A stretch of DNA of 64,000 nt from Carnegiea gigantea (taxonomy: Eukaryota > Streptophyta > Magnoliopsida > Caryophyllales > Cactaceae). Both the position numbers and the translations under genes were made by a program. The notes beneath the pieces were generated by a model, which saw nothing but the letters and a program-made list of their open reading frames with translations, had not been told where the DNA came from and made no database searches. The stretch lies in the NCBI GenBank assembly GCA_029747015.1, contig JAKOGI010000053.1, forward strand, positions 678,501 to 742,500. The letters are read 5' to 3'. Of this stretch, positions 1 to 13,407 are shown one piece after another. The number at the start of each line of letters is the position of its first letter. The first letter of the stretch is position 1.

Positions 1-1379
1 GAGCAAAAGATAGGTGTGGGGGTGTGTTGAACGGTAAATTTACCCATTTTACGCGCCTCTTTCTCCTACTTTTTGCTCGTATAATAAATTTATTTTATAG
101 GATTTTACCTTGTTTTATTTATGTTTTGTAGAAAATAACTCCAAATCAAGCAAACGTCGCAAAAAGGGATGAAGACGGGACAACACAGCGAAAACCGGCG
201 GAAACGGACAAAACCGGGCAAAACCGGGGAGACGGCCCACCGTGCCAGCAACGTGGCACGGCCGTGCCACGTGGCACGGTCGTGCTATCCTCCCAGTTTT
301 GCCCAGTCTCGGTTTATTTAAGGCTTCGTTTGGGTGTCTGTTTGGGGGGGTCGTCGAGAGGTCGCACGGGAGCTTGCTTGGGCGTCTCTCTGGCGATTTC
401 TAGAGTAGTTTAGGTTAGATTTTAGTTAAGAAGGGAGATTAGTTTAGGATTGAAGATTGTAACATTGGATTCAACCTTTGGATTTCAAGTTCTTCATCAA
501 TTCAAGACTAAGTTTTCTTCTCTTTTATCTCTCTAGTTTTTATGTTCTTGTTAATTATGTTTTGTTGATTTTGATTCTTGTATTGGTTTTGGTTGATTTA
601 TATGTTTAATTTCATTGTTAATTTATGTTGTTTACTTGTTTAAATTCGCTTTATTTCATTCCCTTCGTTTTGTTCTTCAAGTTTATGTTCTTGTTGGTTA
701 GTTTAGGTTTTCATGCGTTTTTCATGTTTTGTTGGTAGATTTTGTTGGCTTGGATTGTGATTAGCCTCTTGATGGCTAATTGATCTTGTACTAGGCCTAA
801 CCATACCCAATCTATGCCTAGAACTTAGAGTTTTCCTTCACGCCCGCCAAGTGTTCAATGAAATGCCTGAGAGGGTTTTCTCCGGCTTGCGATTGGTATG
901 TCAAGAGGCTGAGGTTTGGGAGAGGGAAGTGTGGGAGAGGGAATGGCCGAGTTCGGGACACGAAAGTAGTATCCGAATCGAGCTAGGTCCGGGGTTGCTA
1001 GTTTTGTGGTCTAATTCGCCTAACCCCACGAAAGTAGGTGGTTACATGAGTTAGACTAGCTCATGACCCTTGAGAGAGGGCTTGGGTGGTCTTTGATGGT
1101 GCAACCGACCATCTCTTGTTCATAGTGTGGTTCGGGTAGGTTAGGACTCGTCTTGGTTAGTTGGTTCGTCCATTGGTAAAATCACAACTCCAAGTCGCTT
1201 GTTTCTGTGTTTGTAGCGTAGTTTAGTCTTTTCTCTTTCACCCTTTGATCTCGCCTAGATTGAGACGCTCTAGTGAACTCTGATAGTTGGAAACACAATT
1301 CCCTGCGGACGACACCCCAAGTACTCAACGATACATCTTGCACTTGGGGTTTATAAATATTAAAACTTTTTCTGCAACA
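1..1379 (+). mobile_element. 3' end of a Ty3/gypsy-type LTR retrotransposon: polypurine tract plus 3' LTR
   Basis: The window opens with a purine-rich tract (1-24, GGTGTGGGGG type) followed by an LTR starting TGTTGA at about 25 and ending CTGCAACA at 1,379, where pararetrovirus sequence begins. The last ~550 bp match the LTR ending at 18,554: the CCAAGTGTTC block, the GGACGACACCCCAAGTACTC block and the TTTATAAATATTAAAACT terminus are all shared. The same GAGCAAAA-GTAGG-GGGGG stretch precedes that LTR near 17,257. The rest of the element lies outside the window. The short open frame at 851-1,054 inside the LTR is probably not a gene. A five-base target duplicate would begin at 1,380 (ACGGA), but the partner is not visible. 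Confidence 0.8.
251..272. repeat. 22-bp perfect palindrome with G-box inside the LTR
   Basis: Positions 251-272 equal their own reverse complement. The centre is GGCACGGCCGTGCC, and a CACGTG G-box follows at 268-273. It lies in a GC-rich patch of the LTR upstream of the presumed LTR promoter. Related GCACGGCCGTGC blocks occur near 17,568-17,606 in another LTR of this lineage. Confidence 0.9.
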
Positions 1380-1443
1380 ACGGAAAAAATAGAAAAAGAA
1401 GAAGAAGGAGTATGAGCAGTGTAATCTTGAACAATTACAGAAT

Positions 1444-2661
1444 ATGTCCAAGAAAGAACAAAATTCAGAAGAATTAAACAAAATCATAGGAGCAATTAGT
1501 GATAAACATGACGTGTTATCTAATGATAATAAAGAGACTAATAATGTTCAACTAGAAACAGAAATATATCAGCAGATGAACCTAATCAAGCTAGAAGATC
1601 TTAATGTTGTACCTTTAGAAGAAATTAGAAGAAAATTGGATAAAAAAATATGGAAAAATGATTGTTGAAGATGAGATTGATCAAATTAGAGAAGAACTCG
1701 ACTTAAGTGAAATAGAGATCAATCTGGTTAACAATGTTGTTCCTAAACCTGAAGAATTTGATGAATCTTATAAAAGAAATACTCATTTCATAAGACCTAA
1801 ATACATTCTAGCAGGATGTACAATCAATTTTTCCTTTGAGTTTATCCCAAGGCAAACTACCACTTATGAGGAAATTGACCTTACTTTAATTAGCCAAACC
1901 CGATATATCTTAAATATCGATAGAGCTCATAATAGAGAAGAAATATTTGAACATTAAAAAAGAGGCATGAATAGTTTCTTAAATCTAAATACTACATGGA
2001 CTGCTGTAAATTTCTTAGATTATATCGAACACAGTTTTTGTGGCACTGTAACTGATTGGTATGATTCATTAAGTGAAGATGATAAAAATACATTAAGAAT
2101 GATGAAAACACCAACTGCAATGGTCAAAAATTTGTGCAAAGAAATTGAAACTAAGTTTATCGGAGCTAAACTTGATGCTGAAAAAAAAAAGCAAGAGAAT
2201 GGTAGAGAAAGACTAATAGTATAGAATTATGGGATATGAGATATCTGAAAAATTATATTGTTAAATTTAGTCAATATTATTACAAAATTGGGTATAATAA
2301 AACTAATCTTGGTATATTCTCTGATAAATTGTAATATCCTATAAATTTCATAATTAATGAAAAATACATTATATGGATTAAACGAGCAGATGTCATTGAT
2401 ACCCTCAGGTCAAGAATCTCTTATTTAAGAAAATGGATCAATGATCAATACCTTGATCTCCAAAAGTAAAAGAAAATTAAGAAACATTCCTAACTTGTTG
2501 GGATTCACCTCATCAATGGGAAAAGGAACCGGAAAGGAGAAGAAAAAGAAAATTTTATAAGAAAAAGAGCTTTAATAAGGAAAAGGGAGAAATATAAAAG
2601 AAAGTATTATAACAAACTAAGTCCTAAAAAGCGAAAATTTTTAAGGAAAGTAGCTTATTGT
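1444..2661 (+). pseudogene. Pararetrovirus coat protein, N-terminal and central part (copy 1)
   Basis: Three consecutive open stretches (1,444-1,668, 1,658-1,957, 1,967-2,224) match the equivalent part of copy 2 (about 41,020-41,880). The N-terminal part is acidic and probably helical. The next part holds a conserved block around FIPRQTTTYEEIDLT. The third holds a capsid-like block with the motif DWYDSLSEDDKNTLR. After 2,225 a decayed lysine/arginine-rich stretch leads toward the zinc knuckle, as in Caulimoviridae coat proteins. Breaks include frameshifts and a stop at 1,955-1,957 that also occurs, as a different stop codon, in copy 2. The CACTA element interrupts the gene at 2,661 just before the knuckle. 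Confidence 0.72.
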
Positions 2662-2689
2662 ATGCTACAAAAAGACTCCATATCTGCGA

Positions 2690-2965
2690 CGAAATCACCG
2701 ATGGAAAAAGTTGTATTTTCCAATGGAAAATTGCGTTTCCGGTAGAAAATATGACACTAAAACACCCGTCGGAAATTACCTCGTCGCAGAATTTTATCCA
2801 ATGACTTCTGATGGCGCTCGACGGGATTCCCGACGGAATAACCCCGTCGGAGATTCCATCGGTCTGTGTTTCAGGCATGCACGTATTTTTGCAGGGAGAA
2901 GGGATTTCCGTTAGAAATTCCGACGGAAAATTCCGTTCGAAATTCCGATGGAAATCCCTTTTCCC
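2690..2965. repeat. Left subterminal repeat zone of the CACTA element
   Basis: Many direct and inverted variants of the CCGTCGGAA / CCGATGGAA unit occur here. These arrays are where CACTA-encoded proteins bind to synapse the ends. The short open frames across this zone are by-products of the repeats. Confidence 0.8.
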
Positions 2966-3311
2966 TCCAAAAGAAATTTTTGGCTCCCAAAAAATTTTCG
3001 CTCCTAAAAAGTAAAGAGCTTAAATATATCACAATCACTACAAACAAACATATGTAGTAGTTGCTAAATACAAATTTTTATGTCTGAAAATTGAATGTGC
3101 TAAATTAAAAATTAATCATAATATCTACAATTGTTTTGGATCTGTAGGCAGATCATATAAATTAATCAAAATCAGATAAATTTGTGAGATCATCATTGTC
3201 ATTTTGGGAGTCCTGCTCATCATCAGTGTCCAAGTTGACTTGGCTGGAAGAACCTGTACTTTGTCCTTTAAGAAATCTCAAAACTTTTTTCATAATGCGC
3301 TATGTCTTCCT

Positions 3312-4661
3312 CTATTTCATGGCAATTTGAGTTATAACCTCTACTTGCATGGTAATACTCTGATTGAGGAGTTGCACTTGCTCTCTTAGATCAAAGTACT
3401 CAACTAATGAGTGGCATGCAGCTGCAATTGTAACTAATTTCTTCAACTTGACCCCCTCCATGTGAAAATCATATACATGGCCTTTTTTGTCCAAATTTTC
3501 TTTAATCCAAAACTCTTCTGGGGTCATATGCAGGAGTTGGGACCCCCTTGAGTCGCAGTTTGAGTGTACTCCTCCCATTTCTTATGGTGATCCTCCTAAA
3601 AATTGTCAAAAATAAAACTATTACATACTAAGGCGATAATTATAACATATGAATAATGTCTGAATAAAATGTGCCAAAGTATTTTTTTGCAGGTTTTTTA
3701 TCAATGAAAACTTTGTCTTTGACCTTACAATGAGTATCGTTAAACAGTTCTTCACATGTGGATTCCCTACCTAATGCTTTGGCCTACAAAAAATAAAATG
3801 TGACGAATGATCAAATGTAAAGAAAGACCAAAATCTCAATCCTTACCATATGTTATATATCGGAAATACACTTATTAATAAGTATATTACTTACTAGCCC
3901 TCTCTTTCTTTCGCTAATCGGAATTGAGCCATATGTTTGTAACGAAGGACCAAAACCTTCTGCATCACTCAGTCTATTCTTTTTATCTTGTTGACTCAAT
4001 TTCTTAAACTTATCGTCCTCACTCCAATATTTGAGCATCTAATTCCAAACACTAGGTGGTAACCACTTCGCCTTTTGTTGTACTTCCTGACATATCCAAG
4101 AATATCCCTAAGTCGAGTTACACCTTTGTATTCAAAGTTACGCCGTATTTGGATTTCATTGTCTGGATGCCAGTAGTAGTGTTTCTATAAAAAAGTTGAA
4201 GTATATTAGTAAACATCTCAAACAATCTAATGACGACATTCAAATTCATTGTATAGAAAATTAATCTTGAACTCATTAAATCATATATCTCGCTGAGATT
4301 GTGGAACTTCCCTCCATGTGGTCCAAGGACGTGGGTACTTACCTGTAAAGCTTTTAATAATTTTTTGAACTACGTCCTGATATGAAAAAAACTGAGAACA
4401 AAAAAAATGTTAAAATTAATTACTGTAACCATTAAAACAATATGATTACTGAAGAAGAAAATTTATAATGAACTTACTTATTACCATCAGGTTGCAAATA
4501 TATCTTATTATTTGTGCTTGCAGCTTAACTATCAGGTGTAGGAGTTTGTCTATCTTTTCCTGCCCCTTCATTTTGGATCCCTTTGTTGTGGATTGAGTGG
4601 CTTGACATTCTAAGCTAACCAACAATCTTATTACTATTATAATGTAAGCTAACAGTGTCAA
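3312..4661 (-). pseudogene. Second CACTA-encoded protein (plant En/Spm Transposase_24-like), broken
   Basis: Three minus-strand fragments (4,446-4,661, 3,853-4,038, 3,312-3,578) lie in order downstream of the transposase. The middle one has an N-K-x-K-K-N-R-L-S-D context followed by a G-x-x-L-x-T-x-G-S-I-P-like stretch, as in the plant Ptta/En/Spm (Transposase_24, PF03004) family. The last has a P-E-E-F-W and GHVYDFHMEG segment and a leucine/glutamine-rich C-terminal helix. The family is the accessory, TNPA/TNP1-like product of CACTA elements, thought to bind the subterminal repeats. Frames are interrupted by stops and intron-like gaps, so no complete product is possible. Family assignment is from memory of motifs. 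Confidence 0.6.
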
Positions 4662-5330
4662 ACTGTTGATAAATTAATGGATAGCTGAAGTGCCACCGAT
4701 GTAAGGATTGTTGGGTTGGATAGGTGACTGCATACCTATACCAAAAAAAGGTGGTCGTATATATGGTTGCTCATTCATGCTATCAAAATAATTTTCGAAT
4801 GGCTAAGTTGGATCAAGGAAACCTCCAAACATCCCATTGAAGGTATTTGTTTCATAGTTTTCAGCAGAATCATTTTGTGGGGTCGGTTGTGGTGCTCCTC
4901 TACCCCCGCCACTCCTAACTATTCAGCCTTGACCACTTCCATCATTTACTCTAGACATCTAACAAATAAGAACAAAATAGACATAAAATATGGCAGCGCA
5001 AACATTCATAGTATTGTCAGTGAAAAAATTACAGTGCACATATACAATTGTTTTTCCTAACTAGTTGCAATTAAAAAAAAAGTACATAGACATGCATAAA
5101 GATCCATACAACTAAAAGAATAAATCAACCATTGCGGGACACATCGTCATCGTCATCATCATCACTTTGCAATATCGTATCTCCTTCATTATTATCAGCT
5201 TATGCAGTTTTATCAACTAACGTTGTGGCTATTACATTATCCACATTCATTGTTGTCATTCGTAACTATTGATAGGCAAGTTCTAAATTATCCTTATCTT
5301 TAGGACCACCGTGAGGTTTGTTCGGCATAG

Positions 5331-8300
5331 CTACACACTAATTCGCTTTTCCTGGTATCCCCTGAGGGTAGTTAAGGCATACCACTTGGGTTGCAATACC
5401 AGCAAATATGAATGGGTCAAACTTTCTATAACGTCAGTTATGATTAACCTCGGGATATGGGGTAAATTTAGGATAACGTAGCCCCCGATGAACATCTGGT
5501 TCAAACTACTCACAATTAAAAAGTACACATTTTTTAATTGGTTCACTCGTAAATTCAACACGAATAATCTTATGAAGTATGCCATAATAATTCCCTGATA
5601 CTTCATCATCAAACACCTGGTAAGAAACCGATAACTATTAACTTTATACCTAGAAAAATATTCCACTACTATAATCGGTCAATGAGATAAGTTCACTAAA
5701 AAATTTTGCCTCTCATCATCAAACACCTGGTAAGAATTGACCTGTGAAAAAAAACAAATAATTCTCTTTAGAGTTACAAAATATTTTGTAGGAATTGAAG
5801 ATTAATTATGCAAAATTACTTACATTGTACTCAAACCACTGTGTAAAATTTACCTCGATAAACAAGTCAACTTTCACATCACTTGTGTTTGGATTATGAC
5901 CGCGAAATTGATGTCTGAACCAACTGTATTTCATGATTAAAATTATTTAATTACTTAACTATTTATTAAGTATTCAAGTAAGACTTTCAATAATTGATAA
6001 ACTTACTCCAAACATGGTTACACTTCATCGCAACTCAGTAAGATGTGAAGACGAGCGACACGGTACTCCGGCTCAATAAGATATCTTTTTCCTCAATTTC
6101 TAAATGGAGTACCCTTACGATTGAACACTGAAAGAGTTGACATTTGTGGTTCGGATTGTCGCATACCCTCATTTTGCCCAATTCTTGGGCAATGCAAACT
6201 TGACTGAAAATAATACTCAGTAAAATGTTTAATCTCAAATGCTAAGTATGCCTGAACGATGGATACCTCTATGCAAGCTTTGTTCTTTGTCGTAGGCTTC
6301 AACCGGCTAAATACCTCTCAAAAGGATACATCCATCAATATTGAACAGGACCACCCAACAAAGCCTCTTCTGTAAATGAATGGGCAAATGTTCCATGACA
6401 TTCCACAAATCAGGAGGGAAAACTGTTTCTAATTTACAAAAAAATATAGCAATGTTCTTATTTATCTCTTCACGCATGCTAACATGTAACTCACTGAAGT
6501 ATAGGTTTCTGAAAAATTCACTCAATTCGACCAAGGGTCCCAAAACATCTTCCGGAAGAGCAGCAAGAGCTAATAGAAGAAGATTCTCCCAAAAGACATG
6601 ATAATCATGACTTTTTATATTTTAAAACTTTGTGTTAGATAGATCAACCCAATTTCCCACATTAGAACAACAACCATCAGGCACATGAACCTTCCGCAAC
6701 CATTGGTAAACAATCCTTTTTTGAGCTAACGACAGTGCTAACTTGACTTTCGGCTTACACAATCTATAAGTGAACCTTCTGGTAGCTAAGTTCAACTCTT
6801 GCCTACTGCACAGAATAGACATATCCATTCTTACTTTTATATCATCCTTTGTTTTTTTTTGGAATATTCATCACTGTGTTTATAATATTTTCACTAAAAT
6901 TTTTCTCAATATGCATAACATCAAGGTTATGCCTCAAAAGTTGATGCTTCCAATAAGGCAACTCCCAAAAGATACTTTACTTTGTCCAGTTATGTTCATT
7001 TTTCTGAAATCTGAAAATTTGAAATTGTATATCTGCAGTCACTTTAGGCAATGTAGATGCTACATTAGACAATATTTCAGCAGTAATCCTTCAGGGATGG
7101 CCAATGTGTATGCTCTTCCCTTTACGAAAAGCAACTTTATTAGCTCTAAAACAATGATTCCGAGGCAAGAACCAACGATGGTAATCAAACTAAGATAGCT
7201 TTCATCTATGCTACAACTGGAATGCACAATTTTGGTGCATACAAACCGGACATGCTAACAACCCATGAGTACTCCAACCGGATGACATACCATAGGCGGA
7301 AAAATCATTAATTGTCCACATTAATGCAGCATGCAATCTAAAAGTTTTCCCGCATGAAATATCAAACGTATCCACCCCAACATCCCATAGCATTTTCAAT
7401 TCATCAATTAAGGGTTGTAAGTACACATCAATTATGTTCTTCGGATTTATTGGACCCAAAATAATACAACTTAAAAACATGTATGGAGTGGTCATACACA
7501 TACTTGGAGGCAAGTTATAAGATGTAACAATAAATGGCCACACAGAATACGATCTTCCAGATATGAAAAATGGTGTGAAACCATCAGTACAAAGACCTAA
7601 CCTTACATTCCGAGGCTCTGTCGTAAAATTTGGATACTTTTAGTTGAAATGCTTCCAAGCTAATCCATCCGACAGATGCCGGAGAACACCCGGTTCTTGG
7701 CGGTGCTCATGGTGCCATCTCATGTGGACGACAGTCCTTTTTGGGGCATACACTCTTTGTAATCTTGGGATTAAAGGTAGGTAGTGCATTCTAGCACATG
7801 AAACCTCCTTATGACCTCATTGGTTGGAGTTCTTTGGTAATTGTCTTGTATGTCCACAAAATTTGCATGCGGACAAACCCTCATGTTGTTTATAATAAAG
7901 CATGCAACCATTCAGACAACAATCAATTTCCTAAACATCTATGCCTAAATCTCTCACTTTTCTGAGTTGCTGATGATAATTTTTTGAAATGCCACTTTCA
8001 GGAGGGCATATATCTTTCATCAAACCAGCAATTTCGCTGAAACAATGTTGAGACATGTTGTGCCCTGATTTAATACTAAATAGCCTCACAGACGTTTCCA
8101 GTTCAGTTATGTTACAACCTTCATACAATGGTCTTTGGGGGGATTCAAGCATAGTATAAAATGCCTCAGGATTTACATCATGATGGCTACTCATGTTCAT
8201 TTCATTAGCTTGGAAGGCAGCATGAAGCATATTCTCCATATGATTATGATCGTTGTGATCGTAATGAATTTCTTGCACCCCCTACTTCCGAATTATCTTC

Positions 8301-8561
8301 TTCCTTATGACTTGTCCAACACCAATAATTCTTCACAAACCCCTTTCTATACAAATAAGACTTTATAACGTCAGATGTAAAATAGTGCATATTCTTGCAC
8401 TTCACACATGAACATCTATAAACTCCATTAATTCTATACTCCTCCTGATTTCGTGCAAATTCATCAAACATATTCACTCTCATCAACCACTCATCTCTAA
8501 CTCCATGTCCATCAGGATTTCTTCTCCTATACATCCCTTGAGGATGCAACGATCCATCCAT
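5331..8561 (-). pseudogene. TNP2-like CACTA transposase, degenerate
   Basis: Fragments in order on the minus strand reconstruct the usual layout of the plant TNP2 transposase. They are a transposase-associated domain with a CSCVKCKN-type zinc motif (8,244-8,561), a linker ending in an L-L-E-S-P-x-x-P-L-Y-x-G-C-like motif (7,931-8,278), and the tnp2 catalytic region (about 6,620-7,900) including the segment YGMSSGWSTHGLLACPVC (7,211-7,543). A DUF4218-like segment around LEKVFPP/VMEHLPIHL follows (6,307-6,543), then a DUF4216-like segment ending W-Y-A-L-x-x-x-R-G-Y-Q-E-K-R (5,331-5,666). Stops and frameshifts separate all parts, so the element cannot move on its own. Confidence 0.8.
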
Positions 8562-10320
<1,759 letters not shown>

Positions 10321-10639
10321 AACTATGCGGACTACCGGCGGCGGCGGCGGCACTTCAACTCATTTATAACAAATCAACCACCACAAAAAAACCAATTAAC
10401 TTAAATATTTCAATTTCAAAGAGCAAATTAACCCAAAACAAATGACTCACCGTTGAATTATAAGTGACAGCAATAATTTTTTCGGTTACCAGCCATCGGA
10501 AACCATGAACATCTCTCCCTTTCTCCCTCTTCCTTGCCCCATCTCTGTCTTTTCGTAGTTGCTTTCTCTCTCTTTGCGGTTGAAATGGAACGAACGGATG
10601 CCCACCCAACAATTAAAATCCAGATCCAAAATTTTTTGA

Positions 10640-10846
10640 AAACCGGGCTGTGAAATTTTGACAGAATTTTCATCGGATTCCGACGGAAACCAGTCGGAAT
10701 GCTCGTCGCATTTTTCGTTGGAAATTCCATCGAAATTTGAATTTCTGTCGGAATCCAACGGTGTTTCCATCAGAATATCTGATATCCTCCAACGGGTATC
10801 CAGCGCGTCGTTTTTTCCGTCGGAGATGAGCACCCTTTTTGTAGTG
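10640..10846. repeat. Right subterminal repeat zone and terminus of the CACTA element
   Basis: It holds several CCGACGGAA / CCGTCGGA variants and ends TTTTTGTAGTG. It mirrors the left subterminal zone in inverted orientation. Confidence 0.8.
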
Positions 10847-11181
10847 TGTCCTGCAGGAAAAAATAACTGCAAATGCTGAGTGTGAAAGAAGTAGGACATT
10901 ATGCTAATGAATGCAAAAATAGAAAGAATAACAAGCTTATTAAAACTTTGGATAGCCTAGATTATGTTGAGCTTAGTGCAGACGAGGCATTAGATCTAGC
11001 CCTAAATAACAGCAAAGGAATTTTTGCAATCATGCTAGACAATAAATATGAAGAAAGTGATTACAAAGAAACCAATCATATGATGGAAAGTGGTTCGATT
11101 AGTCTTGGTGATCTTCAAGGAGAAGAGTTTGTTGTAGACAATGATAACGAAGAAGTCAAAGGAGATGAGTCATTCCCATAA
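10847..11181 (+). pseudogene. Pararetrovirus coat protein zinc knuckle and acidic tail (copy 1)
   Basis: This continues the coat gene after the CACTA insertion. The knuckle begins N-C-K-C and ends G-H-Y-A-N-E-C-K-N, the CxCx2Cx4Hx4C arrangement of Caulimoviridae coat proteins. Between them, copy 1 has two TGA codons (10,877-10,879 and 10,883-10,885) and a frameshift relative to copy 2. An acidic tail rich in Asp and Glu follows, typical of the C-terminal part of these coat proteins. This tail is absent from copy 2. Confidence 0.78.
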
Positions 11182-11259
11182 TCTAGAAAGACATGATCTA
11201 TTAAAAATTTATTTTTCAATTAAAGAGCAATTATGTATGCGAAATAATGTAAGGAGATC

Positions 11260-11705
11260 TAGAAATCAAAGATTGTGAGTATGGTGTGGGAGAAGTTAAT
11301 CTTATTAACTGGGAAAACATCCTTAAACATAACAAAAACAAAAAGTACAGGAATATCCATGTTGGAACTGTCCAATTTTAAATCATTCTATTACAACATT
11401 ATAGCAAAGATATTGACCTTTATGCCCTGTCTCTGTGATATTAGGCATACGAAATTTAATAATCAAATTATTACAAGATTAAGACCAACTTATGCAATGG
11501 ATCGATAGGATTCAATTGTTGACCTGGATATTATATGAGTTTAAAAGATAAATTCACTAAAAACTTCATATTCCTTAAGATAAAAACAGTTGGAATGGAC
11601 ATGAAAAGAGAAGCATATTCATTGAGGGTATTTTGAAAAGTTATCTGCAAATTAGATAATACTATAGATCCAAAGATTAAGGTAACAATGATAGAGTGAG
11701 AAAAT
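11260..11705 (+). pseudogene. Pararetrovirus 30K-type movement protein remnant (copy 1)
   Basis: Pieces in different frames carry motifs seen in badnavirus and caulimovirus movement proteins: an N-I-H-V-G-T-V-Q-F segment (about 11,353), C-D-I-R-H-T-K-F (about 11,437), G-Y-Y-M-S-L-K-D (about 11,529) and K-I-K-T-V-G-M-D-M (about 11,580). In an exogenous virus this protein binds nucleic acid and forms tubules or modifies plasmodesmata for cell-to-cell movement. Here it lies after the coat protein and before the protease. Frameshifts and stops destroy the gene. The corresponding segment is deleted from copy 2. Confidence 0.65.
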
Positions 11706-11810
11706 TTTGAAAGTCATACCCCAATACAAAAGATTCAAAGGATAAAGTCTAATCCACAGGAGATAAAAATTGATCATTTATAGATATATAATTTTGCCAA
11801 CCCTACAAAA

Positions 11811-12267
11811 ATCCATAAGAAAAATGTAATAAAAAATTGATGAGAATGGCAAAATTATTATTAAACCGCAATTATTAAGAAGCACGAGTGCAAGATCAGA
11901 ATGGGGAAAAGGATCTTCATCAGCTAAAGAGGAGCTTAAAGAAGATGATGCAATTAGTATGATCAGTGAAATGAGTAGAATGAGTTTTGAACAAGCAAGA
12001 CACAGTGTAGATAGAAGTATGAGTCTAGATAGGAAAGTCGTTGGGTACAAAATAAGAACTATTAATGAGCCAATTTATGAGGATGAATTAGTCAAAAATA
12101 TGACTATGGAGATATGCTATGAAGCTACTAATACAAATCCTAATAGTATCTTTATCCCAATAAAGGTATGCTTAGAGTGATATAATAAATATGAGTTGTA
12201 TGCCTACATTGATAGTAGTTGTTCTATATATTTTGGAAAAAGATCATTATTTCCAAAGTTTATGTAG
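11811..12267 (+). pseudogene. Pararetrovirus aspartic protease region (copy 1)
   Basis: It matches copy 2 at 42,438-42,890. The protease active-site triad is D-S-S at 12,211-12,219, where copy 2 has the canonical D-S-G. The stop at 12,265-12,267 falls on the same codon as a different stop codon in copy 2. The protease normally cuts the viral polyprotein; this copy looks inactive. Confidence 0.75.
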
Positions 12268-13407
12268 AAGAGAGCTAAAAATCCTTTGCAAGTGAGGATA
12301 GCTGATAATAGCATTACGAGTCATAATGAAGCCATAAAGGGGTTATTCATAGAATTAGAAAGAGTATAATGCAACATACCAATTCTATGGGCTACTGATC
12401 AACTCTCTCATGATATGATTATTGGAAATAATTTTCAAAGACTATATTCTCCAAGCACACAAATCATAAATCAGATAACATTTACAATCAATAGTCACTC
12501 AATTCCTATTGAAAAACAACTAGTGTGGTGAGAAGGTAATACTTGCACAACGTGAGAAAGCACTGACAATCTCATTACTTGATTTATTTATCAAAGAGGA
12601 GATTACCAAACAATAAGAGCAATTACGCGAAGAACTCTACTATGATAATCCATTAAAGTTTTGGAATAAAGATAGGACATTTGCAAAAATTACTTTTTTA
12701 AATCTCAATACTATTATTCAAATCAAAGAAATGGTTTATACACACCAGGAAATCGTGGAATTTGATAAACAAATCGAAGAACTTCTGGGTATAGGATTAA
12801 TAAGAAATAGTAAGAATCCTCAAACCAGTCCCGCTTTTATGATAAGAAATTATGCAGAAGAAAAAAGAGGAGGGGCAAGAATGGTAATTAATTATAAAAG
12901 CTTAATGATAATATTGTCTTTGATGATTATTATATTCCTAACAAAACTGTCCTTTTCAATAAAATTCAAGGAGTCTCTTGATTCTCAAAAATGGATTGCA
13001 AAAGCGGTTAATAGCAGATAAAAATGGATGAGGAAAGCATTCCTTTAACTACATTTCGTGCCCTACAAGGACATTATGAATGGATAGTAATGTCATTTAG
13101 TCTTAAAAATACACCTCAAATATTCCAACAGAGAATGGATAATATTTTCAAAGACCTTAGTCACTGTTGTTTAGTTTACATTTATGATACCCTTATCTTT
13201 TACAAAATCATAGAATAGTACAAAGATGATATTTTAACTGTCACCCAATGGTGCATTGATCATGACATTATACTTGTTAAGAAAAAGTGCATTTATGTTG
13301 AACAAGAAATAGAGTTCTTAGGCCTAGAGATAAAAGTTGGACAAATCACCCGACAAAAGCATATTCTTAAAAAAATAGAGAATTTCCCAGAAAAGATTGA
13401 AGATACG
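12268..13407 (+). pseudogene. Pararetrovirus reverse transcriptase, N-terminal two thirds (copy 1)
   Basis: Open fragments at 12,731-13,021 and 13,024-13,218 match the RT of copy 2. They include GLIRNSKNPQTSPAF, a M-V-I-N-Y-K segment, Q-I-K-M-D-E and the active-site region. The catalytic Y-I-D-D box reads Y-I-Y-D here (13,177-13,188), so polymerase activity is lost. Stops occur at the residue that should precede Q-I-K-M. The reading is cut at 13,407 by the LTR insertion and resumes in RNase H at 18,555. Confidence 0.82.

Noticed and set aside
2711..3057. Overlapping plus-strand frames
   Set aside because: They run through CACTA subterminal repeats; composition is dictated by the repeat.
6770..7198. 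142-residue plus-strand frame
   Set aside because: Antisense to the TNP2-like transposase, with no domain of its own.
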